NCBI GenBank assembly: GCA_007713455.1
Contig: VMRT01000011.1
Span: forward strand, 81,814 to 145,813
Reading direction: 5' to 3'
Source of the DNA: Pseudomonas sp.
GTDB lineage: Bacteria > Pseudomonadota > Gammaproteobacteria > Pseudomonadales > Pseudomonadaceae
Length of the DNA stretch: 64,000 nt
Below the pieces are notes generated by a model, which was not told the origin of the DNA, made no database searches, and was given only the letters and a program-made list of their open reading frames with translations. Both the position numbers and the translations under genes were made by a program. This document shows, one piece after another, positions 38,272-47,777 of the stretch. How positions within the stretch are numbered: position 1 is the first letter of the stretch; every line of letters begins with the position of its first letter.

Positions 38272-39474
38272 ATGAGCGAACAGACAGACAAGAACCTGCC
38301 GCTGCAGGGCCTCAAGGTGATCGAGATGGGTCAGCTGATCGCCGGCCCTTTCGCCAGCAAGCTGCTCGGCGAATTCGGCGCCGATGTGATCAAGATCGAG
38401 CCGCCCAGGGTCGGCGACCCGTTGCGCAAGTGGCGCAAGCTCAAGGACGGTACCTCGCTCTGGTGGCATGTGCAGTCGCGCAACAAGCGCTCGGTGACGC
38501 TGGATCTCAAGGCCGCGGAAGGCCAGGAAATCGTCCGCCAGCTGGTGGCCGAAGCCGACATCCTGGTGGAGAACTTTCGCCCCGGCACGCTGGAAGAATG
38601 GGGCCTGGGCTGGGATGAGCTGTCGAAGCTGAACCCTCGGCTGATCATGCTGCGCATTTCCGGCTACGGCCAGACCGGCCCCTATCGCGACCTGCCTGGC
38701 TTCGGTGTGATCGGCGAAGCCATGGGCGGTCTGCGCCACCTCTCCGGCTATCCCGGCCAGCCGCCGGTGCGGGTCGGCGTCAGCATCGGCGATTCGCTGT
38801 CCTCGCTGTATGGCGTGATCGGTGTATTGCTCGCCCTGCAGGAGCGCAACCGTAGCGGCCAGGGCCAGGAGATCGACGTGGCGCTGTACGAGTCGGTGTT
38901 CGCCATGATGGAAAGCCTCGTGCCCGAATACGACGCCTTCGGCTACGTACGCGAGCCGGCTGGCAGTGCCCTGCCCGGCATCACGCCGTCCAATTCCTAT
39001 CTGTGCAACGACGGCGCCTACGTGCTGATCGCCGGCAATGGTGACAGCATCTACAAGCGCCTGATGACCCTGATGGGCCGCCAGGACCTCGCCGATGACC
39101 CGCGCTTCGCCCACAACGACGGCCGCGCCCAGCACGCCGAGCTGATCGATGCCGCCATTGGCGAATGGACCATCCAGCACAGCCGCGACGAGGTGATCGA
39201 AGCACTCAAGGGCGCCCGCGTGCCGGCCGGCTATCCCTACACCGCTGCCGATATCGTCAAGGACCCGCACTACCTGGCGCGGCAGATGATCGAGCAGGTG
39301 CAGACCTTCGCCGGCCCGCTCAAGGTACCGGGCGTGCTGCCCAAGCTGTCGCGCACGCCAGGACGCATCGGCGAAGGCGGCCCGCAATTGGGCGAGCACA
39401 CCGACGACGTGCTGGCCGGCCTCGGCCTCACCGGCGAACAACGCCAGGGCCTGCGCGAGCGCGGGATCATCTGA
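38272..39474 (+). CDS. Family III (CaiB/BaiF) CoA-transferase (module A)
   Basis: The product is 400 residues from ATG 38272. It has the family III fold pattern: IEMGQLIAGPFASKLLGEFG, GADVIKIEPP, VENFRPGTLEEWGLGWDEL and the central GYGQTGPYRDLPGFGVIGEA. The position of the catalytic Asp of formyl-CoA transferase aligns with Gly here, and a Glu is found three residues later, as in a large subgroup of the family. Next to an HMG-CoA lyase gene it probably loads CoA, perhaps from succinyl-CoA, onto 3-hydroxy-3-methylglutarate or a similar diacid. Confidence 0.9.
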   Translation: MSEQTDKNLPLQGLKVIEMGQLIAGPFASKLLGEFGADVIKIEPPRVGDPLRKWRKLKDGTSLWWHVQSRNKRSVTLDLKAAEGQEIVRQLVAEADILVENFRPGTLEEWGLGWDELSKLNPRLIMLRISGYGQTGPYRDLPGFGVIGEAMGGLRHLSGYPGQPPVRVGVSIGDSLSSLYGVIGVLLALQERNRSGQGQEIDVALYESVFAMMESLVPEYDAFGYVREPAGSALPGITPSNSYLCNDGAYVLIAGNGDSIYKRLMTLMGRQDLADDPRFAHNDGRAQHAELIDAAIGEWTIQHSRDEVIEALKGARVPAGYPYTAADIVKDPHYLARQMIEQVQTFAGPLKVPGVLPKLSRTPGRIGEGGPQLGEHTDDVLAGLGLTGEQRQGLRERGII

Positions 39475-39480
39475 CACTGC

Positions 39481-39559
39481 CGTAGGGTGGACAACGCGAA
39501 GCTTGTCCACCTCCGAGCCAGCCGAAAAGGTGGATGGATGAAGCGTCATCCACCCTACG
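39481..39559. repeat. Composite palindromic repeat (BIME-like), copy 1
   Basis: A 79-base element is bounded by perfect inverted ends CGTAGGGTGG and CCACCCTACG. It contains two smaller palindromes (GTGGACAA/TTGTCCAC and GGTGGATG/CATCCACC). It fills the gap between the CoA-transferase stop and the lyase gene. Confidence 0.88.
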
Positions 39560-39577
39560 AAACCCCAGGACTCACCC

Positions 39578-40513
39578 ATGAACAAGCGCCTGTATATCCA
39601 GGAAGTCGCCACCCGCGACGGCTTCCAGATCGAAGCGGCCTTCGTGCCGACCGAAGCCAAGATCGCCCTGATCGACCGCCTCTCGCAAACCGGGCTGGCG
39701 AAGGTCGAGGTCACCTCCTTCACCTCGCCAAAGGCCATCCCCAACCTGCGCGACGCCGAAGACGTGATGCGCGGCATCCGCCGTGTGGAGGGCGTCGAGT
39801 ACACCGTGCTGGTGCCCAACGTGAAGGGCTGCGAGCGCGCCCTTGCCTGCGAAGTGGACGAGATCAACCTGGTGATGTCGGCCAGCGACACCCATGGCCT
39901 GGCCAACCTGCGCATGACGCCCGAACAGTCGCTGGTGCAGTTCCGCGAAATCATCGAAGTCACTCGCGGCAGTGGCGTGTTCATCAACGCCTCGCTATCG
40001 ACCACCTTCGGCTGCCCCTTCGAGGGCGACGTGCCCGAGCGGCGCATCTATGAGCTGGTGCAACGCCTGCTGGAGATCGGCGTGCAAGGCATCACCCTCT
40101 GCGACACCACCGGCATGGCCGACCCGGCGCAGGTCGAGCGCATCTGCCGCGAAGTGCTGAACAGCTGGCCGCAGGCAGTATTCACCGCACACTTTCACAA
40201 CACCCGCGGCATGGGCCTGGCCAACGCGCTGGCAGCGCTGAACGCCGGCATCGACCGCTTCGACGCCTCCCTCGGCGGACTCGGCGGCTGCCCTTACGCG
40301 CCCGGCGCCAGCGGCAATATCTGCACGGAGGATCTCGTGCATATGTTCCAGCGCATGGGCCTGAACACCGGCGTCGATCTCGACCGCCTGCTGCAATGCG
40401 CCGCCGACCTGCCCCAACTGGTCGGCCATGACGTGCCGGGCGCGGTACTCAAGGCCGGCAAGGCCGATCGCCGTTATCCGAAGCCGAAGTGGATGCAGGA
40501 AGCAGGCGGTTGA
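39578..40513 (+). CDS. Hydroxymethylglutaryl-CoA lyase (module A)
   Basis: This 311-residue TIM-barrel lyase of the HMGL-like family splits HMG-CoA into acetyl-CoA and acetoacetate. The metal and catalytic features are the N-terminal EVATRDGFQIE (Arg-Asp), the AHFHNTRGMGLANALAALNAG helix with metal His residues, and the mobile loop GGLGGCPYAPGASGN with the catalytic Cys. It lies 103 bases after the CoA-transferase gene with only a palindromic repeat between. With the CoA-transferase it can degrade free HMG; a citramalyl-type substrate is the alternative. Confidence 0.9.
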   Translation: MNKRLYIQEVATRDGFQIEAAFVPTEAKIALIDRLSQTGLAKVEVTSFTSPKAIPNLRDAEDVMRGIRRVEGVEYTVLVPNVKGCERALACEVDEINLVMSASDTHGLANLRMTPEQSLVQFREIIEVTRGSGVFINASLSTTFGCPFEGDVPERRIYELVQRLLEIGVQGITLCDTTGMADPAQVERICREVLNSWPQAVFTAHFHNTRGMGLANALAALNAGIDRFDASLGGLGGCPYAPGASGNICTEDLVHMFQRMGLNTGVDLDRLLQCAADLPQLVGHDVPGAVLKAGKADRRYPKPKWMQEAGG

Positions 40514-40837
40514 CCGCGTACGGAGCGGCTGCTGGAAGGTGTGGCGCCCGATGAGCGGTGATTCAGCGGTAACTGGCACAGCACAAAACCCGTCTGGCGG
40601 CGGGTTAGCAATGAGATGGTGAAGCGAGACTATCGGAACCGGCGAGCCCTGCAGCGGAGCAAGGTCGATAACAATGATGATCTTCGCGATCGCTTGAACG
40701 CTTGGCCCCCGCTGCGCGAACTACAGAATGGCCAGGGCAATGCCCAGTACAGGCCGGATATACGAATGCAACCGCGCTGACGACAGGATCGAAAAAAACT
40801 ATTCCTCACTGCTTGTGGGGAGAGTCCATATACGCTT
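40514..40837. other. Gene-free stretch downstream of HMG-CoA lyase
   Basis: No gene is supported in these 324 bases. A small hairpin (AACCCG...CGGGTT, 40587-40606) could end the module A transcript. The distal part would hold the body of an attC-like site for the cassette-like gene to the right, but I could not find its second end. Confidence 0.4.
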
Positions 40838-40844
40838 GTTAGGC
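40838..40844 (-). other. Integron-like core site at the 3' end of the orphan gene
   Basis: On the minus strand GCCTAAC fits RYYYAAC, the 5' core of an attC site. The TAA of the gene lies inside it, as is common in gene cassettes. On the plus strand it reads GTTAGGC. Confidence 0.4.
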
Positions 40845-41306
40845 GCGACGCAGAGCTTCAGTGAACTCATGCTCGCCTTCGGCGCCCCACCACGGAGCGA
40901 CAAGCGTACCACCTAGCCCGCATAGCTCTTTCAACAGTATGAGCAGAGCGTTGACCTCGGATGCTCCCCATGCACTGCCCATTCGGTAGTCGATGTTCAA
41001 GCTAGAGGGCATGACGAGAACTCCTAAATCGGGAAGCGTGCAGTTTGCAATGGTTATGCCTGCTAGCACTACATGGAATGGTTCTGCTGACTCACAAACA
41101 ACTAATGCTGCATCACCGGCACCTGTGAATGGTTTCTCTTTTTGCGAAGATTTGATCCAAAGGTAGCCTCCGCCGGCCGTTACATTCCGGGCATTATTTG
41201 CGAAGAAAAATTCGAAACCTTTGGATACTTTATTTGGATTCGAATACCGCACTTCCAACTCTGGAAGAGAGCCGTCATCGGTAACAAAGTATCGGAGCAG
41301 TTTCAT
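40839..41306 (-). CDS. Orphan cassette-like gene, unknown function
   Basis: The 155-residue soluble product (MKLLRYFVTDDGSLPELEVR, then KGFEFFFANNARNVTAGGGY, and a C-terminal LLILLKELCGLGGTLVAPWW) matches no family I know. Its codons are visibly richer in A and T than in all neighbours, which suggests recent acquisition. Its ATG lies 5 bases inside a GTTAGGC core and its stop lies within a GCCTAAC core, the usual geometry of an integron cassette. No integrase gene is in the window. It is oriented against module A and in line with the hydrolase and module B. Confidence 0.65.
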   Translation of the reverse strand: MKLLRYFVTDDGSLPELEVRYSNPNKVSKGFEFFFANNARNVTAGGGYLWIKSSQKEKPFTGAGDAALVVCESAEPFHVVLAGITIANCTLPDLGVLVMPSSLNIDYRMGSAWGASEVNALLILLKELCGLGGTLVAPWWGAEGEHEFTEALRRA

Positions 41307-41311
41307 ACAAC

Positions 41312-41318
41312 GCCTAAC
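41312..41318 (-). other. Integron-like core site upstream of the orphan gene
   Basis: On the minus strand GTTAGGC fits GTTRRRY and is followed after 5 bases by the ATG of the orphan gene, as in cassettes joined to a preceding attC site. A palindrome ACACCACGTGGTGT lies just beyond it. Confidence 0.4.
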
Positions 41319-41657
41319 TATAATTAGACACCACGTGGTGTATAAGACGCCGAACGGGCTTGGTGTATAACATTCCGTTCGCCTTTCTCTTCGAGCCTCT
41401 AGCTCGGGCCTCTCAGGGACGTCGGGTGTTTATATACCAGCTCTGGGAAGCGTGAAATTGATGTCATCAAACATTGCCTCGCCTGCGACCTACCGCACAC
41501 GCTCCACCATTGCCGTGTCGATAAGGCTTCGCGATTCCATAGCCGCAAAAAAAACTGGCAAGCACAAGCGGCAGGCCTAGCAGGGCCCTAGAAAAACCAA
41601 ACCACTGCAGGCCGGAAAACAGTTAGGTCTCGCCGTCCGCAGCACGTAGCAACGGGC
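41319..41657. other. Gene-free stretch with cassette-like remnants
   Basis: No gene is supported in these 339 bases. It contains the palindrome ACACCACGTGGTGT near its left end and another GTTRRRY match (GTTAGGT, 41622-41628). These might be worn integron sites; no complete attC fold could be drawn. Confidence 0.35.
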
Positions 41658-42548
41658 TCAATCCCCCTGACAGAACTGCAGAATCGCCTCGGCCACTGCC
41701 TGCGGCGCCTCGCGCTGGGGGAAGTGGCCGACGCCTGGCAATAGCTGTCGGTGGTATGGGCCGCTGAACAAGGCCTCGCGGCCCGCCGAGGTTTCCGGTG
41801 CGTTGCAGGTATCGGCCTCGCCGTGCAGCACCAGCGTCGGCACGGCGAGCACCGGGGCCGGTTGCAGCAGCGCCTCGTCCGATGCATAGGCAGGATCGCC
41901 GTCGACGAAGCCCCAGCGGTGGCGATAGGAATGCAGTACCACGGCAGCCCAGTCCGGATTATCGAAAGCTTCCAGGGCCTGGATGAAATCCGCCTCGCTG
42001 TACCAGCCGGCCGGTGACCAGGTATCCCACAGCAGCCGCGTGAAGGCCGCGCGATCCTCGGTTACCGTCTGCTCGCCGCGCGAGGTGGCCATGTACCAGT
42101 GGTACCAGTAGTTGCGCGCCTGGCTCAGCGAGATGTGCTGGTTCGGGTCATTGGTGCCATAGCCCACCGCGAGCATTACCAGCCGTGCGGCGGCGTGATG
42201 GCGCAGCCCGCAGGCATTGGCCACCGCCCGCGCGCCCCAGTCGTGGCCGACCAGCACCGGCTGGTCGAGGCGCAGCGCATCGATGAAATCCAGCAGATCG
42301 CGGCCCAATGCGGCCAGCTGGCCGCTGCGCGGGGTCAGTGGGTCGATAAAGCGCGTCTGCCCGAAACCACGCAGCGTCGGGCAGAGCACCCGGTAGCCGG
42401 CAGAGGCCAGGCGCTCGGCGACCTCGGTCCAGCTCTCCGCGCAATCCGGCCAGCCGTGCACGAGCACGGCCACCTGTTGGCCACGGGGATTCCATTCGAG
42501 ATAAGCGATATCCAGCACCGGCGTGCTGACAAAGGCATAGCGACTCAT
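41658..42548 (-). CDS. Alpha/beta hydrolase
   Basis: The 296-residue product has the epoxide hydrolase/haloalkane dehalogenase-type layout. The oxyanion motif is HGWPD, the nucleophile elbow is VGHDWGARA (nucleophile Asp), and the C-terminal His is in LPGVGHFPQREAP. An Asp nucleophile rather than Ser points to an epoxide hydrolase or dehalogenase. ATG 42548 has GGAGA upstream. A terminator separates it from module B, so it has its own promoter. A link to the diacid pathway is unproven. Confidence 0.85.
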   Translation of the reverse strand: MSRYAFVSTPVLDIAYLEWNPRGQQVAVLVHGWPDCAESWTEVAERLASAGYRVLCPTLRGFGQTRFIDPLTPRSGQLAALGRDLLDFIDALRLDQPVLVGHDWGARAVANACGLRHHAAARLVMLAVGYGTNDPNQHISLSQARNYWYHWYMATSRGEQTVTEDRAAFTRLLWDTWSPAGWYSEADFIQALEAFDNPDWAAVVLHSYRHRWGFVDGDPAYASDEALLQPAPVLAVPTLVLHGEADTCNAPETSAGREALFSGPYHRQLLPGVGHFPQREAPQAVAEAILQFCQGD

Positions 42549-42600
42549 GCCGGCGTCTCCTTACGTTGGTCGAGCGGTCAGCATAAGCGTTCGTCTGGGT

Positions 42601-42632
42601 AAAAAAAGCAGGCCCGTCTCATCTGGACGGGC
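42601..42632 (-). terminator. Intrinsic terminator of the itaconate operon
   Basis: On the minus strand GCCCGTC-CAGATGA-GACGGGC is followed by CTGCTTTTTTT. It lies 70 bases past the stop of the TRAP binding-protein gene. Confidence 0.88.
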
Positions 42633-42701
42633 GCCGCTCGGTTGACCGATAAGAACCTGGGCGGGAGCACACTGCGCCCCGCCCAGGCGGATGGTTTGGT
42701 G

Positions 42702-43745
<1,044 letters not shown>

Positions 43746-44573
43746 TCAGGGCACCGCTTGCCCGGCACGTTGCAGCAGGCGACGGGCACGGCCGATGACG
43801 GGGGCGTCGACCATCTGTCCGTCCACCACGAAAACCCCCTCGCCGGAAGCTCCGGCGGCGAGGATGCGTTGCGCCCAGGCCAGTTCCGCGGCACTGGGCA
43901 TCAGGGTTTCGTGCACCACGGCCACCTGGCTCGGATGGATGCACAGCAGGCCGCCAAAGCCCATGTCACGCGCATCGGCAGCGGCACGGGCGAGGCCTTC
44001 GAGGTTCTTGATGTCGGGAAAGACGCTGTCCAGCGGCGCTGCCAGCCCGGCCAATCGCGACTGCAGCAGCAGCGCATAGCGTGCCTGGTCGAGCATGCGC
44101 TCGGCGCCGGCGGTGCCATTGGCCAAGCCGAGATCGAGGCCCAGGTCCAGCGCGCCGAAGGACAGCCGCTCGACACCCTGGGCGTGGGCAATTTCCGCCA
44201 GATTGGCCAGCCCGCAGGCAGTTTCGACGATTGGCCAGACCGGCTTGCCGCAGCTGGCCGCCAGCGCAACCTGCACCGCGCTTTCGACCTTCGGCAACAG
44301 CACGCCGGCGACTCCCGCATGACGGGCACAGAGCGCCAGGTCCGCCGCCTGCTCGGCGTGGGTTGGCGCGTTGATGCGCACCAATAGGCGCGCCTCCGGA
44401 TTGGCAGCGAGGAAGGCATCGAGGTTGCCCCTCGCCTCTGCCTTGAGATTCTCCGCGACCGCATCCTCGAGGTCGACGATGACCGCGTCGGCCCCCGTCG
44501 CCAGCGCCTTCGGAATGCGTTCCGGACGGGTCGCCGGGACGAACAGCGCGCTACGGATGATCGATGAGTTCAT
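43746..44573 (-). CDS. ccl: (S)-citramalyl-CoA lyase, CitE-like
   Basis: This 275-residue HpcH/HpaI/CitE-family TIM barrel cleaves citramalyl-CoA to pyruvate and acetyl-CoA, the last step of itaconate degradation. The metal and CoA-site pattern is IIRSALFVPATRPERIPKAL, VIVDLEDAVAENLK (acidic metal site), LLVRIN, LLPKVES and the final FGGLLCIHPSQV. ATG 44573 has AGGAG 7 bases upstream. An in-frame ATG at 44597 overlaps the ict stop as ATGA and could also start translation. It is co-transcribed with ict. Confidence 0.88.
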   Translation of the reverse strand: MNSSIIRSALFVPATRPERIPKALATGADAVIVDLEDAVAENLKAEARGNLDAFLAANPEARLLVRINAPTHAEQAADLALCARHAGVAGVLLPKVESAVQVALAASCGKPVWPIVETACGLANLAEIAHAQGVERLSFGALDLGLDLGLANGTAGAERMLDQARYALLLQSRLAGLAAPLDSVFPDIKNLEGLARAAADARDMGFGGLLCIHPSQVAVVHETLMPSAAELAWAQRILAAGASGEGVFVVDGQMVDAPVIGRARRLLQRAGQAVP

Positions 44574-44593
44574 GGGCTGGCTCCTGGGTGCGT

Positions 44594-45799
44594 TCATACC
44601 GCGCCTTGCTCGTGTAGCCGCTGGATATCCGCGGGGGCGTAGCCCAGCTCAGCGAGCAAACTATCGGTGTGCTGGCCCAGCGCGGGGATGGGGTCCATGC
44701 GCGGGGCGAAGGCGCTGTTGCGCCCCGGTGGCAGCAATGCAGGCAGGCGGCCGGACGGGCTGTCCACTTCGCCCCAGCGCTGGCGGGCCTCCAGCTGCGG
44801 ATGCGCCCAGACACCAGCCATGTCGTTGACGTGGGCATTGGCGATGGGCGCGGCATCCAGGCGCGCAATCACTTCGTCGGCACTCAGCTTGCCGAACGCG
44901 TCGACGATGATCGCGCGCAGCGCCTCGCGGTTGTCCGAGCGCTGCGAGTTGCTGGAGAAGCGCACGTCGCTGGCAAGCGCGGGTTGCAGCAAGACCTTTT
45001 CGCAGAACAACAGCCACTCGCGCTCGTTCTGCAGGCCGAGCATCACCGTGCCGCCGTCACCGGTGGGGAACGGGCCGTAGGGGTAGATGGTGGCGTGGGC
45101 GGCGCCGGCACGCGGCGGCGGCGTCGCGCCCTTGTAGGCGTAGTACAGCGGGTAGCCCATCCACTCCACCAGACTTTCGAGCATGGAAACGTCGACGCGA
45201 CTGCCCTCGCCCGTCTTGTCGCGCAGCATCAGCGCCGAGAGCACGCCGGTGTAGGCGTACATCCCCGCGGCGATATCGGCGATGGAGCAGCCGGCCTTGG
45301 CCATCTCGGTTTCACCCGGCCCGCCGGTGACAGAGAGAAAGCCGCCCTCGCTCTGGATCAGCAGGTCGTAGGCCTTCTTCTGCTCGTAGGGGCCGCCCTC
45401 GCCGTAGCCGGAGATGTCGCAGACGATCAGCCGCGGAAAGCGCTCGTGCAGAGCCTCGAAGGACAACCCCATGCGCGCCGCGGCGCCGGGCGCGAGGTTC
45501 TGCACCAGCACGTCGGCACCCGCCAACAGCTGGTCGAGCACCTGCGCGGCGGCATCCTGCTTCACGTCCAGGGTCAGGCTCTCCTTGGAGCGGTTGGTCC
45601 AGACGAAATGCGAGGCCAGGCCGTCGACCCGCTCGTCATAACCGCGGGCGAAATCGCCGGCACCGGGCCGCTCGATCTTGATCACCCGCGCGCCGAGATC
45701 GGCCAGCTGGCGCGTGCAGAACGGCGCGGCGATGGCGTGCTCGAGGCTGACCACGGTGATGCCATCGAGTGGGCGGGGTTTGACTTGGCTGTCGTTCAT
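44594..45799 (-). CDS. ict: Succinyl-CoA:itaconate CoA-transferase, family III
   Basis: The 401-residue product from ATG 45799 has AGGAAC upstream. It has the family III signature, with the catalytic Asp145 in KKAYDLLIQSEGGFLSVTG, plus LEHAIAAPFCTRQLADLGA at the N-terminus. It converts itaconate to itaconyl-CoA, with succinyl-CoA as CoA donor. Its place between the MmgE/PrpD gene and ccl matches the P. aeruginosa locus. It differs from the module A CoA-transferase by keeping the catalytic Asp. Confidence 0.9.
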   Translation of the reverse strand: MNDSQVKPRPLDGITVVSLEHAIAAPFCTRQLADLGARVIKIERPGAGDFARGYDERVDGLASHFVWTNRSKESLTLDVKQDAAAQVLDQLLAGADVLVQNLAPGAAARMGLSFEALHERFPRLIVCDISGYGEGGPYEQKKAYDLLIQSEGGFLSVTGGPGETEMAKAGCSIADIAAGMYAYTGVLSALMLRDKTGEGSRVDVSMLESLVEWMGYPLYYAYKGATPPPRAGAAHATIYPYGPFPTGDGGTVMLGLQNEREWLLFCEKVLLQPALASDVRFSSNSQRSDNREALRAIIVDAFGKLSADEVIARLDAAPIANAHVNDMAGVWAHPQLEARQRWGEVDSPSGRLPALLPPGRNSAFAPRMDPIPALGQHTDSLLAELGYAPADIQRLHEQGAV

Positions 45800-45820
45800 G
45801 TTCGGTTCCTGCAAATTCGG

Positions 45821-45921
45821 CGTTGGGTGGAAAACGGCAACGCCTTTTCCACGCGTCTGTTCAAGCGCACCCGATTTGGCGCCGTGTTGGTGGATGAGGC
45901 TTCGCCGTCATCCACCCTACG
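45821..45921. repeat. Composite palindromic repeat (BIME-like), copy 2
   Basis: A 101-base element has ends CGTTGGGTGG (one mismatch) and CCACCCTACG and two inner palindromes. It fills the gap between the MmgE/PrpD and ict genes; its right end is one base from the MmgE/PrpD stop codon. Confidence 0.85.
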
Positions 45922-45922
45922 T

Positions 45923-47275
45923 TCAGGCCAGTGCGTCCAGCCGCTCCAGCTCGCGCAGGCGCCAGACCGTGTCGATCAGCACGCCGGCCTCGTCATCACT
46001 ACGCGCAGCGGAGAACTGCACCAGGCGTCGGAATTTGTCTTCCAGCTCGGCGCGGCTCAGCGTGTTGCCCGGGTCGCCCTTGGGTTCGTCGATGGCGCCG
46101 TGCAGCGTGCGGCCATCGGCAGTGGTCACTTCGACACGACCGAGCCAACGCGCGGGGTAAGCGCCGTCGACTTCAGGATCGAGGGTCATCGACACCTTCT
46201 TGCGAAATACGGCGACGCGCGGGTCGCTGAGCGCATGGCTGTGGAATTCGGTCAGGCCGGCCTTGCCGTACAGGGCGATCAGCCCCAGCACGGTGCCCAT
46301 GGAGAACTTGGCCTGATGGACACTTTGTGGCACGGTCACGCGACCGAGCACGTCGATCGCCCCCTGATGCACGCGGGTGGTGACGCTGGAAATGTCATCG
46401 GCGTGCAGGCCTTCTCGCCGCATCAGCGCCAGCAGTGCATCAGCGGCCGGATGGGTATGGCGGCAGGAGGCGTGGAACTTGAAGGAGGTTTCCGCCAGCG
46501 CCCAGCGCGTGCCGAGGCGGTCGGACAGCTTGCTCGGCTCGGCATCGCGGGACATGCCCGCCGCCATGCCCTGCTCGCCTTCGAGGATGTTCTGTGCGCC
46601 GGTCAGGCCATCGGCGGTCAGGTAGGCGGCGAGCAGGCCATCGGCGGCGGCCTTGGCGGTGTGCAGCTGCTTGGAGTCCGCCGCGTCACGAAGAAACTCC
46701 CACAGCCCCGCGGCCTGGGTGCCGGCGCTGCCGAGCAGGTGGGTGAACTGCTGCTGGTCGAAGTTCATCAGCTTGCCAACGGCCACCGCGGCAGCCAGGG
46801 TGCCGACGGTCGCCGTGGTATGGAAGATGCGGTAATGCGAGCGGCCGAGGAATTCGCCGATGCGGATACCCGCCTCGTAACCGGCAACCGAGGCCATCAG
46901 AAGCTCGCGGCCGGACTTGCCCAGATCCTGCGCCGCCGCCAGCGCGGCCGGGAAGACCACCGTGGCCGGGTGCAGCACGGAGCTGTTATGCAGATCATCC
47001 TGCTCCACCAGGTGCGAGCTGGCGGCGTTCACCAGCGCGGCGAAATAGGCGGAGCTGCTCTGGCCGTTGACCAGAATGCGCGCCGGTCCGTCGGCCGGGC
47101 CCATCCTCTGCGCGTAACGCTCGAACAGCGGAATCGGATGCGAGCCTGCGCTGGCCAGGGCCGAGCCGAGCCAGTCGAGAAAGAGGTCTTCGGTGCGAGC
47201 GAGCACCGGCTCGGGGATCTGCTCGTAGGCGAGCCCGGCTAGGAATTCGGTCAGCGCCTGGGTGTGTTGGCTCAT
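45923..47275 (-). CDS. MmgE/PrpD family protein of the itaconate operon
   Basis: This 450-residue protein of the 2-methylcitrate dehydratase superfamily has the family segments LFLDWLGSALASAG, AALVNAASSHLVEQDDLHNS (acid and His-rich active-site region) and FKFHASCRHTHPAADALLAL. Members dehydrate or isomerise branched tricarboxylates; a cis-aconitate decarboxylase is also known in the family. Its exact role beside itaconate enzymes is unsettled. The ATG at 47275 overlaps the VOC gene stop by four bases (ATGA), so the two are translationally coupled. Confidence 0.88.
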   Translation of the reverse strand: MSQHTQALTEFLAGLAYEQIPEPVLARTEDLFLDWLGSALASAGSHPIPLFERYAQRMGPADGPARILVNGQSSSAYFAALVNAASSHLVEQDDLHNSSVLHPATVVFPAALAAAQDLGKSGRELLMASVAGYEAGIRIGEFLGRSHYRIFHTTATVGTLAAAVAVGKLMNFDQQQFTHLLGSAGTQAAGLWEFLRDAADSKQLHTAKAAADGLLAAYLTADGLTGAQNILEGEQGMAAGMSRDAEPSKLSDRLGTRWALAETSFKFHASCRHTHPAADALLALMRREGLHADDISSVTTRVHQGAIDVLGRVTVPQSVHQAKFSMGTVLGLIALYGKAGLTEFHSHALSDPRVAVFRKKVSMTLDPEVDGAYPARWLGRVEVTTADGRTLHGAIDEPKGDPGNTLSRAELEDKFRRLVQFSAARSDDEAGVLIDTVWRLRELERLDALA

Positions 47276-47664
47276 GCGCGAGACTCCATTGAGTTGGACA
47301 GTTCGATGAGGTTCAGATCGGGGTCGCGCACATACACCGAGCGGATCGGGCCGGTGGCGCCGGTGCGTTGCACTGGGCCTTCGATGATCGAGACGCCCTG
47401 CGTTTCCAGATGCGCAATGACTCGATCCAATGGCGTGGCGACGATAAAGCACAGGTCCGCCGAACCCGGCGTCGGCCGCTCGGCCTTGGGCTCGAACTCG
47501 CGCCCGGCCTGATGCAGATTGATCTTCTGATTGCCGAAGGTCAGCGCCTTGCGCCCTTCGCCGAAGGTCACCAGCTGCATGCCGAGCACGCGGGTGTAGA
47601 AGTCCACCGTCTTTTCGATATCGGCGACGGTGAGGACCAGATGGTCGAGGTGGCTGATATTCAT
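47272..47664 (-). CDS. VOC-family (glyoxalase-like) protein
   Basis: The 130-residue product has the vicinal-oxygen-chelate beta-alpha-beta pattern: ISHLDHLVLTVADIEKTVDF with a metal His, YTRVLGMQLVTFGEGRKALT, and IRSVYVRDPDLNLIELSN with the Glu ligand. It is small and cytoplasmic; its reaction is unknown. It is followed directly by the coupled MmgE/PrpD gene, and a glyoxalase-like gene is also present at this place in P. aeruginosa. Confidence 0.88.
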   Translation of the reverse strand: MNISHLDHLVLTVADIEKTVDFYTRVLGMQLVTFGEGRKALTFGNQKINLHQAGREFEPKAERPTPGSADLCFIVATPLDRVIAHLETQGVSIIEGPVQRTGATGPIRSVYVRDPDLNLIELSNSMESRA

Positions 47665-47681
47665 GACGCGCTTCCCTTTTT

Positions 47682-47767
47682 CGTAGGGTGGAAATCGCGA
47701 GCATTTCCACCACCTGTGTCGCCTGTTCGATACGCGTGGAAAAGGCTTCGCCGTTTTCCACCCTACG
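47682..47767. repeat. Composite palindromic repeat (BIME-like), copy 3
   Basis: An 86-base element has perfect ends CGTAGGGTGG and CCACCCTACG, with inner GGAAA/TTTCC and GGAAAA/TTTTCC palindromes. It lies between the VOC gene start and the acyl-CoA dehydrogenase stop, 10 bases from the latter. Confidence 0.88.
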
Positions 47768-47777
47768 TTTGGCTCCG

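Noticed and set aside
44669..47242. An open frame of 857 codons on the plus strand opposite ict and the MmgE/PrpD gene
   Set aside because: Same shadow effect; it crosses two genes and a repeat, and its product has no recognisable domain.
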